This document shows, one piece after another, positions 50,069 to 58,269 of a stretch of 64,000 bases of DNA. Below the pieces are notes generated by a model, which worked only from the letters and a program-made list of their open reading frames with translations, did not search any database and was not told where the DNA came from. The stretch covers positions 2,695,001-2,759,000 of the forward strand of contig NZ_JAZHRU010000001.1 in NCBI RefSeq assembly GCF_036924525.1, in the 5' to 3' direction. Made by a program: the position numbers and the translations under genes. Positions within the stretch are counted from its first letter, which is position 1. Every line of letters begins with the position of its first letter. The stretch comes from Bradyrhizobium sp. AZCC 1719 (GTDB taxonomy: Bacteria > Pseudomonadota > Alphaproteobacteria > Rhizobiales > Xanthobacteraceae).

Positions 50069-50470
50069 ATGGGACAATCCAAACCCCATCGCGCAACGGC
50101 CCTGATCGTCGAGGACGACCCGATGCAGCGGAACATGATCTGCCTGCTGCTGGAGGAGAGTGAGGTCGATGTCATCGAATGCGAGAGCGCCGAGGCCGCT
50201 GAGCTGGTGCTGGAGCGCGCTGCCGGCAGTCTGGTCTTGATGATGACGGACGTGCAGCTTGCCGGCAACATGGATGGCGTCGAACTCGCGCACATCGCCC
50301 GGAAGTACAATCCCGAGATGGGCGTGATCGTCACCTCGGGCAAGCCGCTGCATCAGGAATTGCCCGACGGCGTGCAGTTTTGGGCCAAGCCCTGGGCGCC
50401 GCTCGACGTGATCCGCGAGGCGGAGCGCATGGTCTATGCACGAGAGCACGGCGGCGAACCGCGCCCGTGA
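50069..50470 (+). CDS. Single-domain response regulator
   Basis: 133 residues, only a receiver domain: ALIVEDDPMQRNMICLLLE (acidic pocket), phospho-acceptor Asp in MMTDVQLAG, and the conserved Thr/Lys pair in IVTSGKPLHQ and FWAKPWAPLD. GAGAGGAGG lies before the ATG. There is no output domain, so it probably works in a phosphorelay with a kinase elsewhere. Its stop is 50 bases before the LysE-type gene. Confidence 0.9.
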   Translation: MGQSKPHRATALIVEDDPMQRNMICLLLEESEVDVIECESAEAAELVLERAAGSLVLMMTDVQLAGNMDGVELAHIARKYNPEMGVIVTSGKPLHQELPDGVQFWAKPWAPLDVIREAERMVYAREHGGEPRP

Positions 50471-50520
50471 GCGCCGCCGCCCTGCTTTCGCGCCCGATGC
50501 CATCGTGTTAATGGCAGGGC

Positions 50521-51138
50521 ATGACCCTGTCGTTCCTGTTGACCTCGCTGATCGTGGTCGCTTCCCCCGGCACCGGCGTGCTGTACACGCTGGCGGTGGC
50601 GCTGACGCTGGGCGCACGGCCGGGCATCGCGGCAGCCTTCGGCTGCACCCTCGGCATCGTGCCGCATATGCTGGCCGCCATGCTCGGGCTCGCCGCCGTG
50701 CTGCACACCAGTGCTCTGGCTTTTGCCGCGCTGAAATGGTGCGGCGTGGCGTATCTGCTTTACATGGCCTGGCAGGCGTTGCGCGAGACGGGCGCGCTTG
50801 CCATCGACACGCGCCCGGCCGCGAAGGCGCGCTCCAGCCGGCGCGTCATCGTCACCGCCGTCCTGGTCAACATCCTCAATCCAAAGCTCTCGATCTTCTT
50901 CCTGGCCTTCCTGCCGCAATTCGTCGCGCTCGACGAGCCGCATCCGCTGGCGCGGATGCTGGAATTGAGCGCGGCCTTCATGGCGATGACGTTTGCGGTG
51001 TTCGCGCTCTACGGCCTGTTCGCGGCCGCGATGCGCGACCGCGTCATCACCCGGCCGAAGGTGATGGCCTGGCTGCGCCGCAGCTTTGCGGCGGGATTTG
51101 CCGCGCTCGGGGCGAAGCTGGCGCTTGCGGAGCGGTAG
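50521..51138 (+). CDS. LysE/RhtB-family exporter (second)
   Basis: 205 residues, six hydrophobic segments. LIVVASPGTGVLYTLAVALT at the N-terminus, GCTLGIVPHMLAAMLGLAAV in the second helix and NILNPKLSIFFLAFLPQFVA in the family region. It is distinct from the exporter at 35802. Likely amino-acid or metabolite efflux. Confidence 0.9.
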   Translation: MTLSFLLTSLIVVASPGTGVLYTLAVALTLGARPGIAAAFGCTLGIVPHMLAAMLGLAAVLHTSALAFAALKWCGVAYLLYMAWQALRETGALAIDTRPAAKARSSRRVIVTAVLVNILNPKLSIFFLAFLPQFVALDEPHPLARMLELSAAFMAMTFAVFALYGLFAAAMRDRVITRPKVMAWLRRSFAAGFAALGAKLALAER

Positions 51139-51204
51139 ATTTTTTCGCGCGACCGTCATTGCAGGCGCAGCAACGCGATCCGTATTGAGTTCGCCGCCGC
51201 AAAT

Positions 51205-51230
51205 AAAAAGGCGGACCCGCGGCCCGCCAT
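51205..51230 (-). terminator. Terminator of the Lys/Ala micropeptide transcript
   Basis: On the minus strand a GC-rich stem GGCGG...CCGCC is followed by TTTTTATTT. A further hairpin AGCCCGGGTGGAG...CTCCGCCCGGGCT lies at 51257-51289, between the micropeptide stop and this terminator. Confidence 0.75.
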
Positions 51231-51293
51231 TCTCCAAAACTAGCCCGGAGTTGGGAGCCCGGGCGGAGCTGAGCACTCCACCCGGGCTGAAAT

Positions 51294-51362
51294 TCACTTC
51301 TTCTTCGACTTCTTGGCCTTCTTGGCCTTCGCCTTCTTCGCCTTCTTCGCTTTCTTAGCCAT
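51294..51362 (-). CDS. 22-residue lysine/alanine-rich micropeptide
   Basis: An open frame from ATG 51362 to TGA 51294-51296 encodes MAKKAKKAKKAKAKKAKKSK followed by KK. GAGAGG lies five bases before the ATG, a good ribosome-binding site, and a terminator follows, so this has the layout of a complete small gene. The composition, about 60 percent lysine by count, resembles the basic tail of histone H1-like and other nucleoid proteins; binding to DNA or RNA is inference. It is too short for usual gene finding. Confidence 0.6.
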   Translation of the reverse strand: MAKKAKKAKKAKAKKAKKSKKK

Positions 51363-51793
51363 AGTATCCTCTCAAGGTTTTCATGGATTGAAACGCGACA
51401 CCGAGGCATGCTTGGCGGAGGGCCAGCCTCGCAACATCCTCGCACACGATCCCAGCAGATTCGCAGGCCGCTGCCGCGTGCCGTCATGGCGGTGTCATCA
51501 TGTTATCCACAGTTGTTATGCGTTTTGATGCGATTTTTTGCCGAAACGAGCATCGCCGCTGCCGCTCGCATGCGCGCGCATCATGCTTAACGATGTCCGA
51601 ACGCGCGCGATCTTCATCAATTCAAAACCACGGTTTGGATTGGCCGGCGGCGGTCAGGGTCCGTTAAGCGGCGCAGATGCATTTTGTCCCGTAAGACGAC
51701 GGAGTTCGTCGTGGGGACGCCTCGAGGCGCGCAGGTCTTGAGCAGTCGTTAGACAACAGGGGAGACGGGACGCGCGCGCGTCCTGAGTTCGCG
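51363..51793. other. Intergenic region upstream of the diguanylate cyclase and micropeptide
   Basis: 431 bases. It must hold the promoters of the minus-strand micropeptide and the plus-strand diguanylate cyclase gene. A perfect DnaA-box-like TTATCCACA sits at 51503-51511 and a small palindrome CGCCTCGAGGCG near 51719-51730. No further gene or repeat was recognised. Confidence 0.45.
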
Positions 51794-53017
51794 ATGCTGA
51801 GCGTTCCGACGCTGTGGACGGTGTTCGTCATCAATTTTCTCGCGCTGGGCCTGATCTGGGCCTACGTCATGCGATGCTATCCGTCGTTCGAGGCCGCGCG
51901 GTTCTGGACCGGCTCGGCATTCGTCGCGGCGGCGGGCGCTGCGATGGCGATGCTGCGCGTAGTCTTCCCGGATTCTCTCGTGCCGTTGCTGTTCGCCGGC
52001 ACCGCGCTGGTACTGGCGATCTGCCTTGCCACGATGGGAATTCAGAAATTCTTCACCCGGCCCGTTTCGTGGCTTCACACCGCGTTGACGTCAGGCCTTG
52101 CGTTTGTCGGTCTGTCCTTTTTCATTTTCGTCTACGACAGCATACCGGCGCGGATGACCGTCTTCACGATCGCGCAGACGCTGCCGATGGCGCTGGGCCT
52201 GAAACTGCTGCTCAGCCGGCATGACGGCCGCGCCAATCCGGGCGCCCGGCTGGCCGGCATCGTCACCATCGTCATCATGGCGATTTTCGCGGCCCGGCTG
52301 TTCGCCGCGGTGACCGGCATGGGCGGCGGCTTCTCCTACATGCATGTCAGTCCGGCGCAGTCGGTCGTCATCCTGGTGCTGGTGTTCCTGTCGATGTCGC
52401 TGAATTTCGGCTTCCTGCTGATGGCGATGGATCGGTTGCGCAACGAAGTCGCGGATCTGGCGCTGCTCGACGACCTTACCGGCGTCGGCAATCGTCGTCA
52501 TCTGGTGCAGCGGCTCACGGAAGAATGCGCGCGCTCCGAACGCAGCGGTCAGCCCTTCGCGCTGTTGGTGATCGATCTCGACGGCTTCAAGGGCATCAAC
52601 GACACCTATGGTCACGCCGCGGGCGACGCCTGCCTGCAGCATTTCACCCTGATGGCGCAAACCAGGCTGCGGCCTGGCGACATGCTGGCACGCACCGGCG
52701 GTGACGAATTCTGCATCGTGTTGCCGTCCTCGACGCTGCGCGAGGGCGCGATGATTGCGCGCCGCGTGCTGGAGGTCTGCCGCGCGGACGCCGAACAATG
52801 CACCGGCAACGACATTCCGATCGCCGTGTCGATCGGCGTCGCACAATGGACCCGCGAGATGGGCGGCTTCCCCGATCGCCTGATCGCCGCCGCCGACCAC
52901 GCGCTGTACGACGTCAAGAAGGCCGGCCGGAACGGCTTTGCCGTCTACGATCCGGCGCCGCCGCTGGTGCCTGAAGCCGAAACGGAAGCGGAGGTGGCTC
53001 TCCGCAAGCGGGCCTGA
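51794..53017 (+). CDS. Membrane-bound diguanylate cyclase (GGDEF)
   Basis: 407 residues. N-terminal region (about 1-215) with six or seven hydrophobic segments, then a GGDEF domain. The active-site loop RTGGDEFCIVLPSS is intact, with the strand region LALLDDLTGVGNRRHL before it. No EAL domain is present. It makes the second messenger cyclic di-GMP; the membrane part probably senses a signal. An RxxD inhibitory site is not clearly visible. Confidence 0.92.
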   Translation: MLSVPTLWTVFVINFLALGLIWAYVMRCYPSFEAARFWTGSAFVAAAGAAMAMLRVVFPDSLVPLLFAGTALVLAICLATMGIQKFFTRPVSWLHTALTSGLAFVGLSFFIFVYDSIPARMTVFTIAQTLPMALGLKLLLSRHDGRANPGARLAGIVTIVIMAIFAARLFAAVTGMGGGFSYMHVSPAQSVVILVLVFLSMSLNFGFLLMAMDRLRNEVADLALLDDLTGVGNRRHLVQRLTEECARSERSGQPFALLVIDLDGFKGINDTYGHAAGDACLQHFTLMAQTRLRPGDMLARTGGDEFCIVLPSSTLREGAMIARRVLEVCRADAEQCTGNDIPIAVSIGVAQWTREMGGFPDRLIAAADHALYDVKKAGRNGFAVYDPAPPLVPEAETEAEVALRKRA

Positions 53018-53052
53018 GGCGTGCTACTAAGGTTCGGCACTGGACCTCGGTC

Positions 53053-53676
53053 ATGAATTTTCGCCTCGTTGCGGCGGCACTGTTCGCTGTCTCACTTCCT
53101 GCCTGCGCCTCCGCGCAATCGCCCGACCTCGCCGCGATCGCGCGTTCGTCGGGCACGCCAGATATTCCCGGCTTGAAGATGGTCTGGCTGGCGCCATGGG
53201 GCGATCTCGCAAAGGCCCATCCCTGGCGCAACATCATCGTGCATCAGACCGAGGGACCGGTGGGCTCCGCGCGCGGCGGCGCGCTGGCGCAATCGAAGAA
53301 CCCGACGCGGCGCGGCGTGATGGTCTGGGTCGAAACCGACGGCACGGTGTACTGGGCGGTCGGCGAACATCTCGTTCCGACGCATGGCGACGGCGCCAAC
53401 CGCAACGACAACAAGTACATCGACAACGGCCCGACCTATCGCCAGGTGATCGGCAGCAATTCGGTCGGCGTCGAATTCGCCGGCAACTATCCTGATGTGA
53501 CGCGGGGCCCGACGGATGCGCAAGTCGCGGCGTGGCGAATTCTGGTAAAGGTGCTGCGCGCGCGTTACGGCATTCCGCTCGATCGCGTCTATGCGCACAA
53601 CTGGATCGACTTCAAGGACGCCCGCTATTGCGAAGGCTGTGCCCTGGCCAAGATGGCGCGGGAGTGGGGGGAGTAA
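53053..53676 (+). CDS. Exported N-acetylmuramoyl-L-alanine amidase (AmiD-like)
   Basis: 207 residues, signal peptide about 1-21 (ending CASAQ). Zinc-binding candidates: His in NIIVHQTEGPVGS, His-Asn in VYAHNWIDFKDARYCEGCAL. The core EFAGNYPDVTRGPTDAQVAA is Amidase_2/peptidoglycan-recognition-like. It trims the peptide from peptidoglycan. It lies 35 bases after the diguanylate cyclase gene. Confidence 0.85.
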   Translation: MNFRLVAAALFAVSLPACASAQSPDLAAIARSSGTPDIPGLKMVWLAPWGDLAKAHPWRNIIVHQTEGPVGSARGGALAQSKNPTRRGVMVWVETDGTVYWAVGEHLVPTHGDGANRNDNKYIDNGPTYRQVIGSNSVGVEFAGNYPDVTRGPTDAQVAAWRILVKVLRARYGIPLDRVYAHNWIDFKDARYCEGCALAKMAREWGE

Positions 53677-53685
53677 GCCACCACT

Positions 53686-53796
53686 GTCATCGTCCGGCTT
53701 GACCGGACGACCCAGTATTCCAGAGACCGTAGTTATTGCGCGCAGTCTCACCACCGCCGCGGAGTACTGGGTCCCCCGCTTTCGCGGAGGACGACG
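53686..53796. repeat. GTCATCGTCCGGC palindromic repeat, copy 2
   Basis: GTCATCGTCCGGCTTGACCG and GACCCAGTATTCCAGAGACC at the left; GGAGTACTGGGTCCCCCGCT and GGAGGACGAC at the right. It shares the GACCCAGTATTCCAGAGAC word with 48935-49033, so the two belong to one family. Confidence 0.88.
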
Positions 53797-53830
53797 GCCG
53801 AGTTAGTGGAGACAGGGTGCCACAAAACAA

Positions 53831-53854
53831 AAAGCCGGCGTTGCCGCCGGCTTT
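53831..53854 (-). terminator. rpoH terminator
   Basis: On the minus strand, AAAGCCGGCG-GCAA-CGCCGGCTTT followed by TTGTTTTG, about 25 bases after the rpoH stop. A textbook intrinsic terminator. Confidence 0.9.
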
Positions 53855-53879
53855 CGTTACTTGATACCTCTGCCGTGAA

Positions 53880-54776
53880 TTAGTGCGCGGCTTCGAGTTC
53901 GGCTTCCTGCCGGGCAATCGTGCCCTTGACGGCCGACTGCACCTTTTCGAACGCACGGACCTCGATCTGCCGCACGCGTTCGCGCGAGACGCCGAATTCG
54001 GCGGCGAGGTCTTCCAGTGTCATCGGCTCTTCCGCCAGGCGCCGCGCCTCGAAGATGCGGCGTTCACGCGGGTTGAGCACGCCGATGGCGCCGTTCAACG
54101 CCTGACGGCGATGATCGAACTCCTCGTGCTCGGCCATCACGGCTTCCTGGTTGGGCGAGTTGTCGACCAGCCAGTCCTGCCATTCGCCGGCTTCGCCGTC
54201 GTCGCGGATCGGCGCGTTGAGCGAGGCGTCGCCGCCGAGACGGCGGTTCATGTCGATCACGTCCTGATCCGTCACGCCGAGACGCTTGGCAATCAGCTTT
54301 ACCTGATCGGGGCGGAGATCACCTTCGTCCAGCGCGGAGATCTTGCTCTTCGCCTTGCGCAGGTTGAAGAAGAGCTTCTTCTGGTTCGCGGTGGTTCCCA
54401 TTTTCACGAGCGACCATGAACGCAGAATGTACTCTTGAATCGAGGCCTTGATCCACCACATGGCGTAGGTGGCGAGACGAAAACCCTTCTCGGGCTCGAA
54501 CCGCTTGACCGCCTGCATCAGGCCGACATTGCCCTCTGAGACGACCTCAGAGATCGGCAAGCCGTAGCCGCGATAGCCCATGGCGATCTTGGCCACGAGC
54601 CGGAGATGGCTGGTGACAAGGTGATGCGCCGCGTCGCGATCGTCATGCTCGCGCCAGCGTTTGGCGAGCATGTATTCCTGCTGGGGTTCCAGCATCGGAA
54701 ATTTGCGGATCTCGGCGAGGTATCTAGAGAGACCGGATTCTCCATTGAGAACCGGTAACGTAGCTGTACGGGCCAT
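53880..54776 (-). CDS. rpoH: Heat-shock sigma factor RpoH (sigma-32)
   Basis: 298 residues from ATG 54776, with GGAGGGCGCTC upstream. Region 2 has EYMLAKRWREHDDRDAAHHL and GNVGLMQAVKRFEPEKGFRL with the YAMWWIKASIQEYILRSWSL helix. The RpoH box (QKKLFFNLRKAKSKI), diagnostic of heat-shock sigma factors, is present. Region 4 ends GVSRERVRQIEVRAFEKVQS. Several rpoH copies are usual in Rhizobiales; which one this is cannot be told here. Confidence 0.96.
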   Translation of the reverse strand: MARTATLPVLNGESGLSRYLAEIRKFPMLEPQQEYMLAKRWREHDDRDAAHHLVTSHLRLVAKIAMGYRGYGLPISEVVSEGNVGLMQAVKRFEPEKGFRLATYAMWWIKASIQEYILRSWSLVKMGTTANQKKLFFNLRKAKSKISALDEGDLRPDQVKLIAKRLGVTDQDVIDMNRRLGGDASLNAPIRDDGEAGEWQDWLVDNSPNQEAVMAEHEEFDHRRQALNGAIGVLNPRERRIFEARRLAEEPMTLEDLAAEFGVSRERVRQIEVRAFEKVQSAVKGTIARQEAELEAAH

Positions 54777-54991
54777 TTGAGCGCCCTCCAGTGGTTCAGG
54801 CCCCCGATAGCGGCGGGCCCGGCAGGTGACCGCTGTGTTAAAGCCAATCACGCTGCGATGTTCCGCGTTGGATATTCAACGCGTATGCAACATAGCAAAA
54901 CACGAACAAATAGGGAAGGAATGCTGACGTCACGTCCCCGTGTGGCAGGAATAACCTATTGGCATAGCTTATGTTTCCTGAAAAGCCTGCG

Positions 54992-56008
54992 TCATAGGGC
55001 CGCTTCCAGGGCGCTTTGCAGAAGGATGAGATCCTCCGGCAGAGGCGCCTCCCAATGCAAAAGTTCTCCCGTTCGGGGGTGTTCCAGGGCGAGCAGATAA
55101 GCGTGCAGGGCTTGCCGGCCGAGGGCGGTCAGCGCCGCCTGGCCCTCGGGGCCGAGGTGGCCGGCCTTGGTCTTGAAGTGCGGGCCATAGACGGCATCGC
55201 CCATCAGGGGGTGGCCGATATGGGCGAGGTGCACCCGGATCTGATGGGTCCGTCCGGTCTCGAGCTGGCAAGCGAGGAGGGAAGCGACCGGTTTGCCGTC
55301 GCGCCCCTGATAGGCCGCCTGCAATTCCCAATGGGTGACGGCCTCGCGTCCGCCCGGGCGCACCGCCATTTTTTCGCGGGCGTACGGATGCCGGTCGATC
55401 GGGGCTGTGACCGTGCCGCGCTGGCGGTTGGGTACGCCCCAGATGAAGGCCATGTAGCCGCGTTGCATCGGACCCGTGCGACCGTGATCGGCGAATTGCA
55501 CGGTCAGCGATTGATGGGCGTGGTCGTTCTTGGCAACCACCATCAGGCCGGTGGTGTCCTTATCTAACCGGTGCACGATGCCCGGCCGCCGCACGCCGCC
55601 GATGCCGGAAAGGCTGGCGCCGCAATGCGCGATCAAGGCATTTACCAGCGTGCCACTCTCGTGGCCGGCGGCCGGGTGCACGACCAGCCCCTTCGGTTTG
55701 TCGATGACGATGATGTCGTCGTCCTCATAGACGATATCGAGCGCGATATCTTCGCCCAAAGGCTCCGGCGGAGCGGCTTCCGGGACGTCGATTGTGATCG
55801 TATCCCCCCGCGCGACATGATAAGCGGGGTCGCGGATGGGAGCGCCCTTGGCGGTAACGGAACCGGCCAGGATCAGCGCTTTCAACCGCGAGCGCGACAG
55901 TTCCGGGCGGAGCACCGCGAGCACGCGGTCGAGGCGAGGCGACCCCTCGTCGCCGCCGACGGTAACCTCCAGCCTTTGACCGCCGTTCGATGATCTCTGT
56001 TCCATCAT
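54992..56008 (-). CDS. RluA-family 23S rRNA pseudouridine synthase
   Basis: 338 residues from ATG 56008 (or 337 from the adjacent ATG 56005); codons further upstream lie inside a dispersed repeat and are not used. An S4 RNA-binding domain (about 25-80) is followed by the catalytic domain with its aspartate in HRLDKDTTGLMVVAKN and the RTHQIRVHLAHIGHPLMGD C-terminal motif. It converts specific uridines in 23S rRNA to pseudouridine; RluA, RluC and RluD subtype cannot be separated by eye. It is divergent from the next gene. Confidence 0.92.
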   Translation of the reverse strand: MMEQRSSNGGQRLEVTVGGDEGSPRLDRVLAVLRPELSRSRLKALILAGSVTAKGAPIRDPAYHVARGDTITIDVPEAAPPEPLGEDIALDIVYEDDDIIVIDKPKGLVVHPAAGHESGTLVNALIAHCGASLSGIGGVRRPGIVHRLDKDTTGLMVVAKNDHAHQSLTVQFADHGRTGPMQRGYMAFIWGVPNRQRGTVTAPIDRHPYAREKMAVRPGGREAVTHWELQAAYQGRDGKPVASLLACQLETGRTHQIRVHLAHIGHPLMGDAVYGPHFKTKAGHLGPEGQAALTALGRQALHAYLLALEHPRTGELLHWEAPLPEDLILLQSALEAAL

Positions 56009-56015
56009 GTTTGAC

Positions 56016-56062
56016 GCATGATCCTCTCGGAAAACCGGTTTCCACTTTTCCGGATCATGCTC
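56016..56062. repeat. GCATGATCCGGAAAAGTGG-type dispersed repeat
   Basis: GCATGATCC at the left, then CGGAAAACCGGTTTCCACTT and TTCCGGATCATGC at the right. The same words recur at 61053-61128, and part of that element at 3961-3988. It lies in the rluA upstream region and touches its 5' end. Confidence 0.85.
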
Positions 56063-56075
56063 TAAAGAGCCTCGC

Positions 56076-56414
56076 ATGACCGATACCGTTGCGCCCGAAC
56101 CGACCCCCGAACAGGCCGCGCTGATCGCGCGGGTGCGGCGGATGATGCTGATCGCGGGCCTGACCTCGGCGCTTGCGGTGGCCGTGGTCCTGATCGCCGT
56201 CGGGTACCGTCTTTACCGCGGCGAGGGAAGCCCCACCCCTGGCACGACGGACATCACGGAAACCCTGCCCAAGGGCGCCCGCATCGTCTCGACCGCAGTC
56301 GCCGGCGAGCGGCTGGTGCTGACGCTGGATATAAGCGGGGTGACCGAAATCCGCACTTTCGACGCCAAGACGCTGAAACCGGCCGGAAAGCTCAGATTCG
56401 TCAACGAACCCTGA
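56076..56414 (+). CDS. Single-pass membrane protein of unknown function
   Basis: 112 residues: a short cytoplasmic head, one membrane helix (about 24-45, MLIAGLTSALAVAVVLIAVGYR) and a C-terminal beta-rich part with TRIVSTAVAGERLVLTLDIS-like strands. It resembles small conserved alphaproteobacterial membrane proteins of the DUF6476 type; that name is a recollection, not a search result. It is divergent from rluA and lies just before tRNA-Glu. Confidence 0.7.
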   Translation: MTDTVAPEPTPEQAALIARVRRMMLIAGLTSALAVAVVLIAVGYRLYRGEGSPTPGTTDITETLPKGARIVSTAVAGERLVLTLDISGVTEIRTFDAKTLKPAGKLRFVNEP

Positions 56415-56540
56415 GGCAGGGCGGATCGGGCGTGCACCGGGTCAGCCCGAGGACCCGAAGCAACAGGGTTAACCACCCGTGCGAAGGCTGCAGACTTGCC
56501 TTGCCGACCGCACATTTCGAGGCTATTCCCTGAACCACAC

Positions 56541-56615
56541 GCTCCCTTCGTCTAGCGGTTAGGACGCGGCCCTCTCAAGGCTGAAACAGGGGTTCGATTC
56601 CCCTAGGGAGCGCCA
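56541..56615 (+). tRNA. tRNA-Glu (anticodon CTC)
   Basis: A 75-base gene including CCA. Acceptor GCTCCCT/AGGGAGC, D loop TCTAGCGGTTAGGA, anticodon loop CTCTCAA, T arm GGGGTTCGATTCCCC, encoded CCA. The anticodon CTC reads GAG (Glu). Its 3' end is the attachment site of the island that follows. Confidence 0.97.
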
Positions 56616-56616
56616 A
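56601..56616 (+). other. Left attachment site (attL) of the tRNA-Glu island
   Basis: CCCTAGGGAGCGCCAA, the 3' end of tRNA-Glu plus its downstream base. The identical 16 bases recur at 60563-60578, 3.96 kb away. Typical of a tyrosine-recombinase target, inferred. Confidence 0.8.
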
Positions 56617-56727
56617 ACTGCATTGTATTCCACGACACCGCACGCTGCCGCTCCGGTTCGGGAGGGCGACCCCGCTCGATAATGGACCGGCCGGGCAGGC
56701 GGCTCGGCGCTTCGCGCCTATCCGAAG

Positions 56728-56884
56728 CTAGGAAATCCGCTCCGAGTAATCTTTCCTCAGCGTCGTGTAGGCGCCGCTGCCGACCAGGATTCCCATCAGA
56801 ACGAGCGCCATGCCGGCGACCAGCTCCGCGGTCAGCTTCTCTCCCAGCACGACAATCCCCAGCACCATCGCGGCGATCGGAGGC
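56728..56884 (-). pseudogene. C-terminal fragment of an EamA/DMT-family transporter
   Basis: The last about 52 codons of a minus-strand frame read AAMVLGIVVLGEKLTAELVA and GMALVLMGILVGSGAYTTLR, ending at 56728. This is the closing part of a ten-helix EamA transporter, and the upstream 240 or so residues are missing. The break near 56885 probably marks an insertion or deletion edge inside the island. Confidence 0.75.
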
Positions 56885-57077
56885 GGCCATGGCATGGGGC
56901 GAGTTGCCCCAAGCGGCTGCCGGCCACAACCACTTAGTGTGGATAGCCATTCTCTCAGCCTTGGCAATCGTGGGATTGCTGCCCATTCTCCGATGCAAAC
57001 GGCGGATTGCCACATGGCACAGCCGCATATCGATGATGATTTGTTCGGCGACCATTCTCAAATGTCTCTATTTCTTC

Positions 57078-57935
57078 ATGAGCAACGCACCATCGCACTA
57101 TTATGTGGCCTTTATTGATGAGGCAGGCGATCCCGGTCTGAACACGGTTCGTCCTATCGACAAAACGGGCAGCACTGAGTGGCTCTGTCTGGGCGCGATT
57201 GTCGTAAAAGCTACTGACGAACCAAAGATCGGCGGTTGGGTTAGCGCGATTAAATCCAAAGCGGAGATTAAGGGGCCCGTAGACTTGCACTACCGCAACC
57301 TGCCGGACTTTCGCAAAACGATTGTGTGCTCAGAATTGGCAAAATTGCCGCTCCGAGCCTTCATCCTTACATCCAACAAGAAGAACATGCGGCGGCATCG
57401 TAACCCCCGTGCTGAGCGTTATTCGTCTCAACAGTGGTTTTATAATTTCTGCCTGAGGTTGCTCTGCGAACGCGTAACACAGTTCTGTTACGAGCATGCA
57501 AGATCTCAAAGAGCAGATGGTCGCCTTCTAAAGCTCGTCTACAGTGAGCGTGGTGGGCATTCTTACGGCCAAACTATTGCCTACCACGAGCTGCTGAAGA
57601 ATCAAGCGAAGGCTGGCAAACTGTTTCTAACCAAGCGCAGAATTTACTGGGAAGTTTTGGACTGGCGTCTTGCTGAGGCAGTATCTCATAAATCATGCGA
57701 CGGCGCGCAGCTCGCAGATATCTTAACGAGCGCATTCTACCAGGCGGTTGATACATTGCCGCCGACGAAATGGGATAATTCTTTTGCCAAACTATTGAGA
57801 CCCGTCATGGCCAAGGAGAACGGGAGTTACATGAATTTTGGAGTTGCACTCCAACCGACGCCGCCAAGCAAAGGAAAGCTGACAGATCAGCAAAAAGAAA
57901 TCTTTGAGTTTTATGGATACGCATTTTTTCCATAG
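57078..57935 (+). CDS. DUF3800-domain protein
   Basis: 285 residues from ATG 57078 (MSNAPSHYYVAFIDEAGDPG). The FIDEAGDPG-type acidic start is the hallmark of DUF3800, an RNase H-like fold family; further acidic residues around VYSERGGH and CDGAQLADILTSAFYQAVD may complete the site. Such genes often occur in mobile and defence regions; the function is unproven. It shows AT-richer codon use than the chromosome backbone. A small gene overlaps its 3' end. Confidence 0.82.
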   Translation: MSNAPSHYYVAFIDEAGDPGLNTVRPIDKTGSTEWLCLGAIVVKATDEPKIGGWVSAIKSKAEIKGPVDLHYRNLPDFRKTIVCSELAKLPLRAFILTSNKKNMRRHRNPRAERYSSQQWFYNFCLRLLCERVTQFCYEHARSQRADGRLLKLVYSERGGHSYGQTIAYHELLKNQAKAGKLFLTKRRIYWEVLDWRLAEAVSHKSCDGAQLADILTSAFYQAVDTLPPTKWDNSFAKLLRPVMAKENGSYMNFGVALQPTPPSKGKLTDQQKEIFEFYGYAFFP

Positions 57936-58110
57936 TCCACCGACACTCGTTTTTTGCGAGCGCGCCTATGATGCCCTCGACCGGCATAACCGATCTGAAT
58001 TATTTTTAGGAGCGCTGCTAGCCACGGCAGGCTTTGCGTTATTGCCGACCTTGTTTCAGCCAACGGAAAAGCTGTTTGAACTGGCGAAGGCTTTTGCCGG
58101 ACCGCTTTAA
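57913..58110 (+). CDS. Small membrane protein overlapping the DUF3800 gene
   Basis: 65 residues from ATG 57913, overlapping the last 23 bases of the DUF3800 gene in another frame. It contains one membrane helix (SELFLGALLATAGFALLPTLF). Overlap of a small membrane protein with an effector-like gene fits a coupled pair, but coding status rests on the frame alone. Confidence 0.4.
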   Translation: MDTHFFHSPPTLVFCERAYDALDRHNRSELFLGALLATAGFALLPTLFQPTEKLFELAKAFAGPL

Positions 58111-58269
58111 ACACTATGCGCAGCTATCGCGGTTGGTTGGGTGGCGTCGGTAATGCGGCAGGTAGGCGCGGCAGTTGCAGGTCATCGGCGCACCCAATGA
58201 AAAGCATCGATTGGCAACTTCGATATCGTTAGTTGCTCAAGGTTGATTTGTCTGCACCGCTAGTCGGCC

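Noticed and set aside
51503..51511. Perfect DnaA-box-like TTATCCACA
   Set aside because: Only one copy is visible, with no cluster, AT-rich unwinding region or origin-type neighbours, so an origin is not supported.
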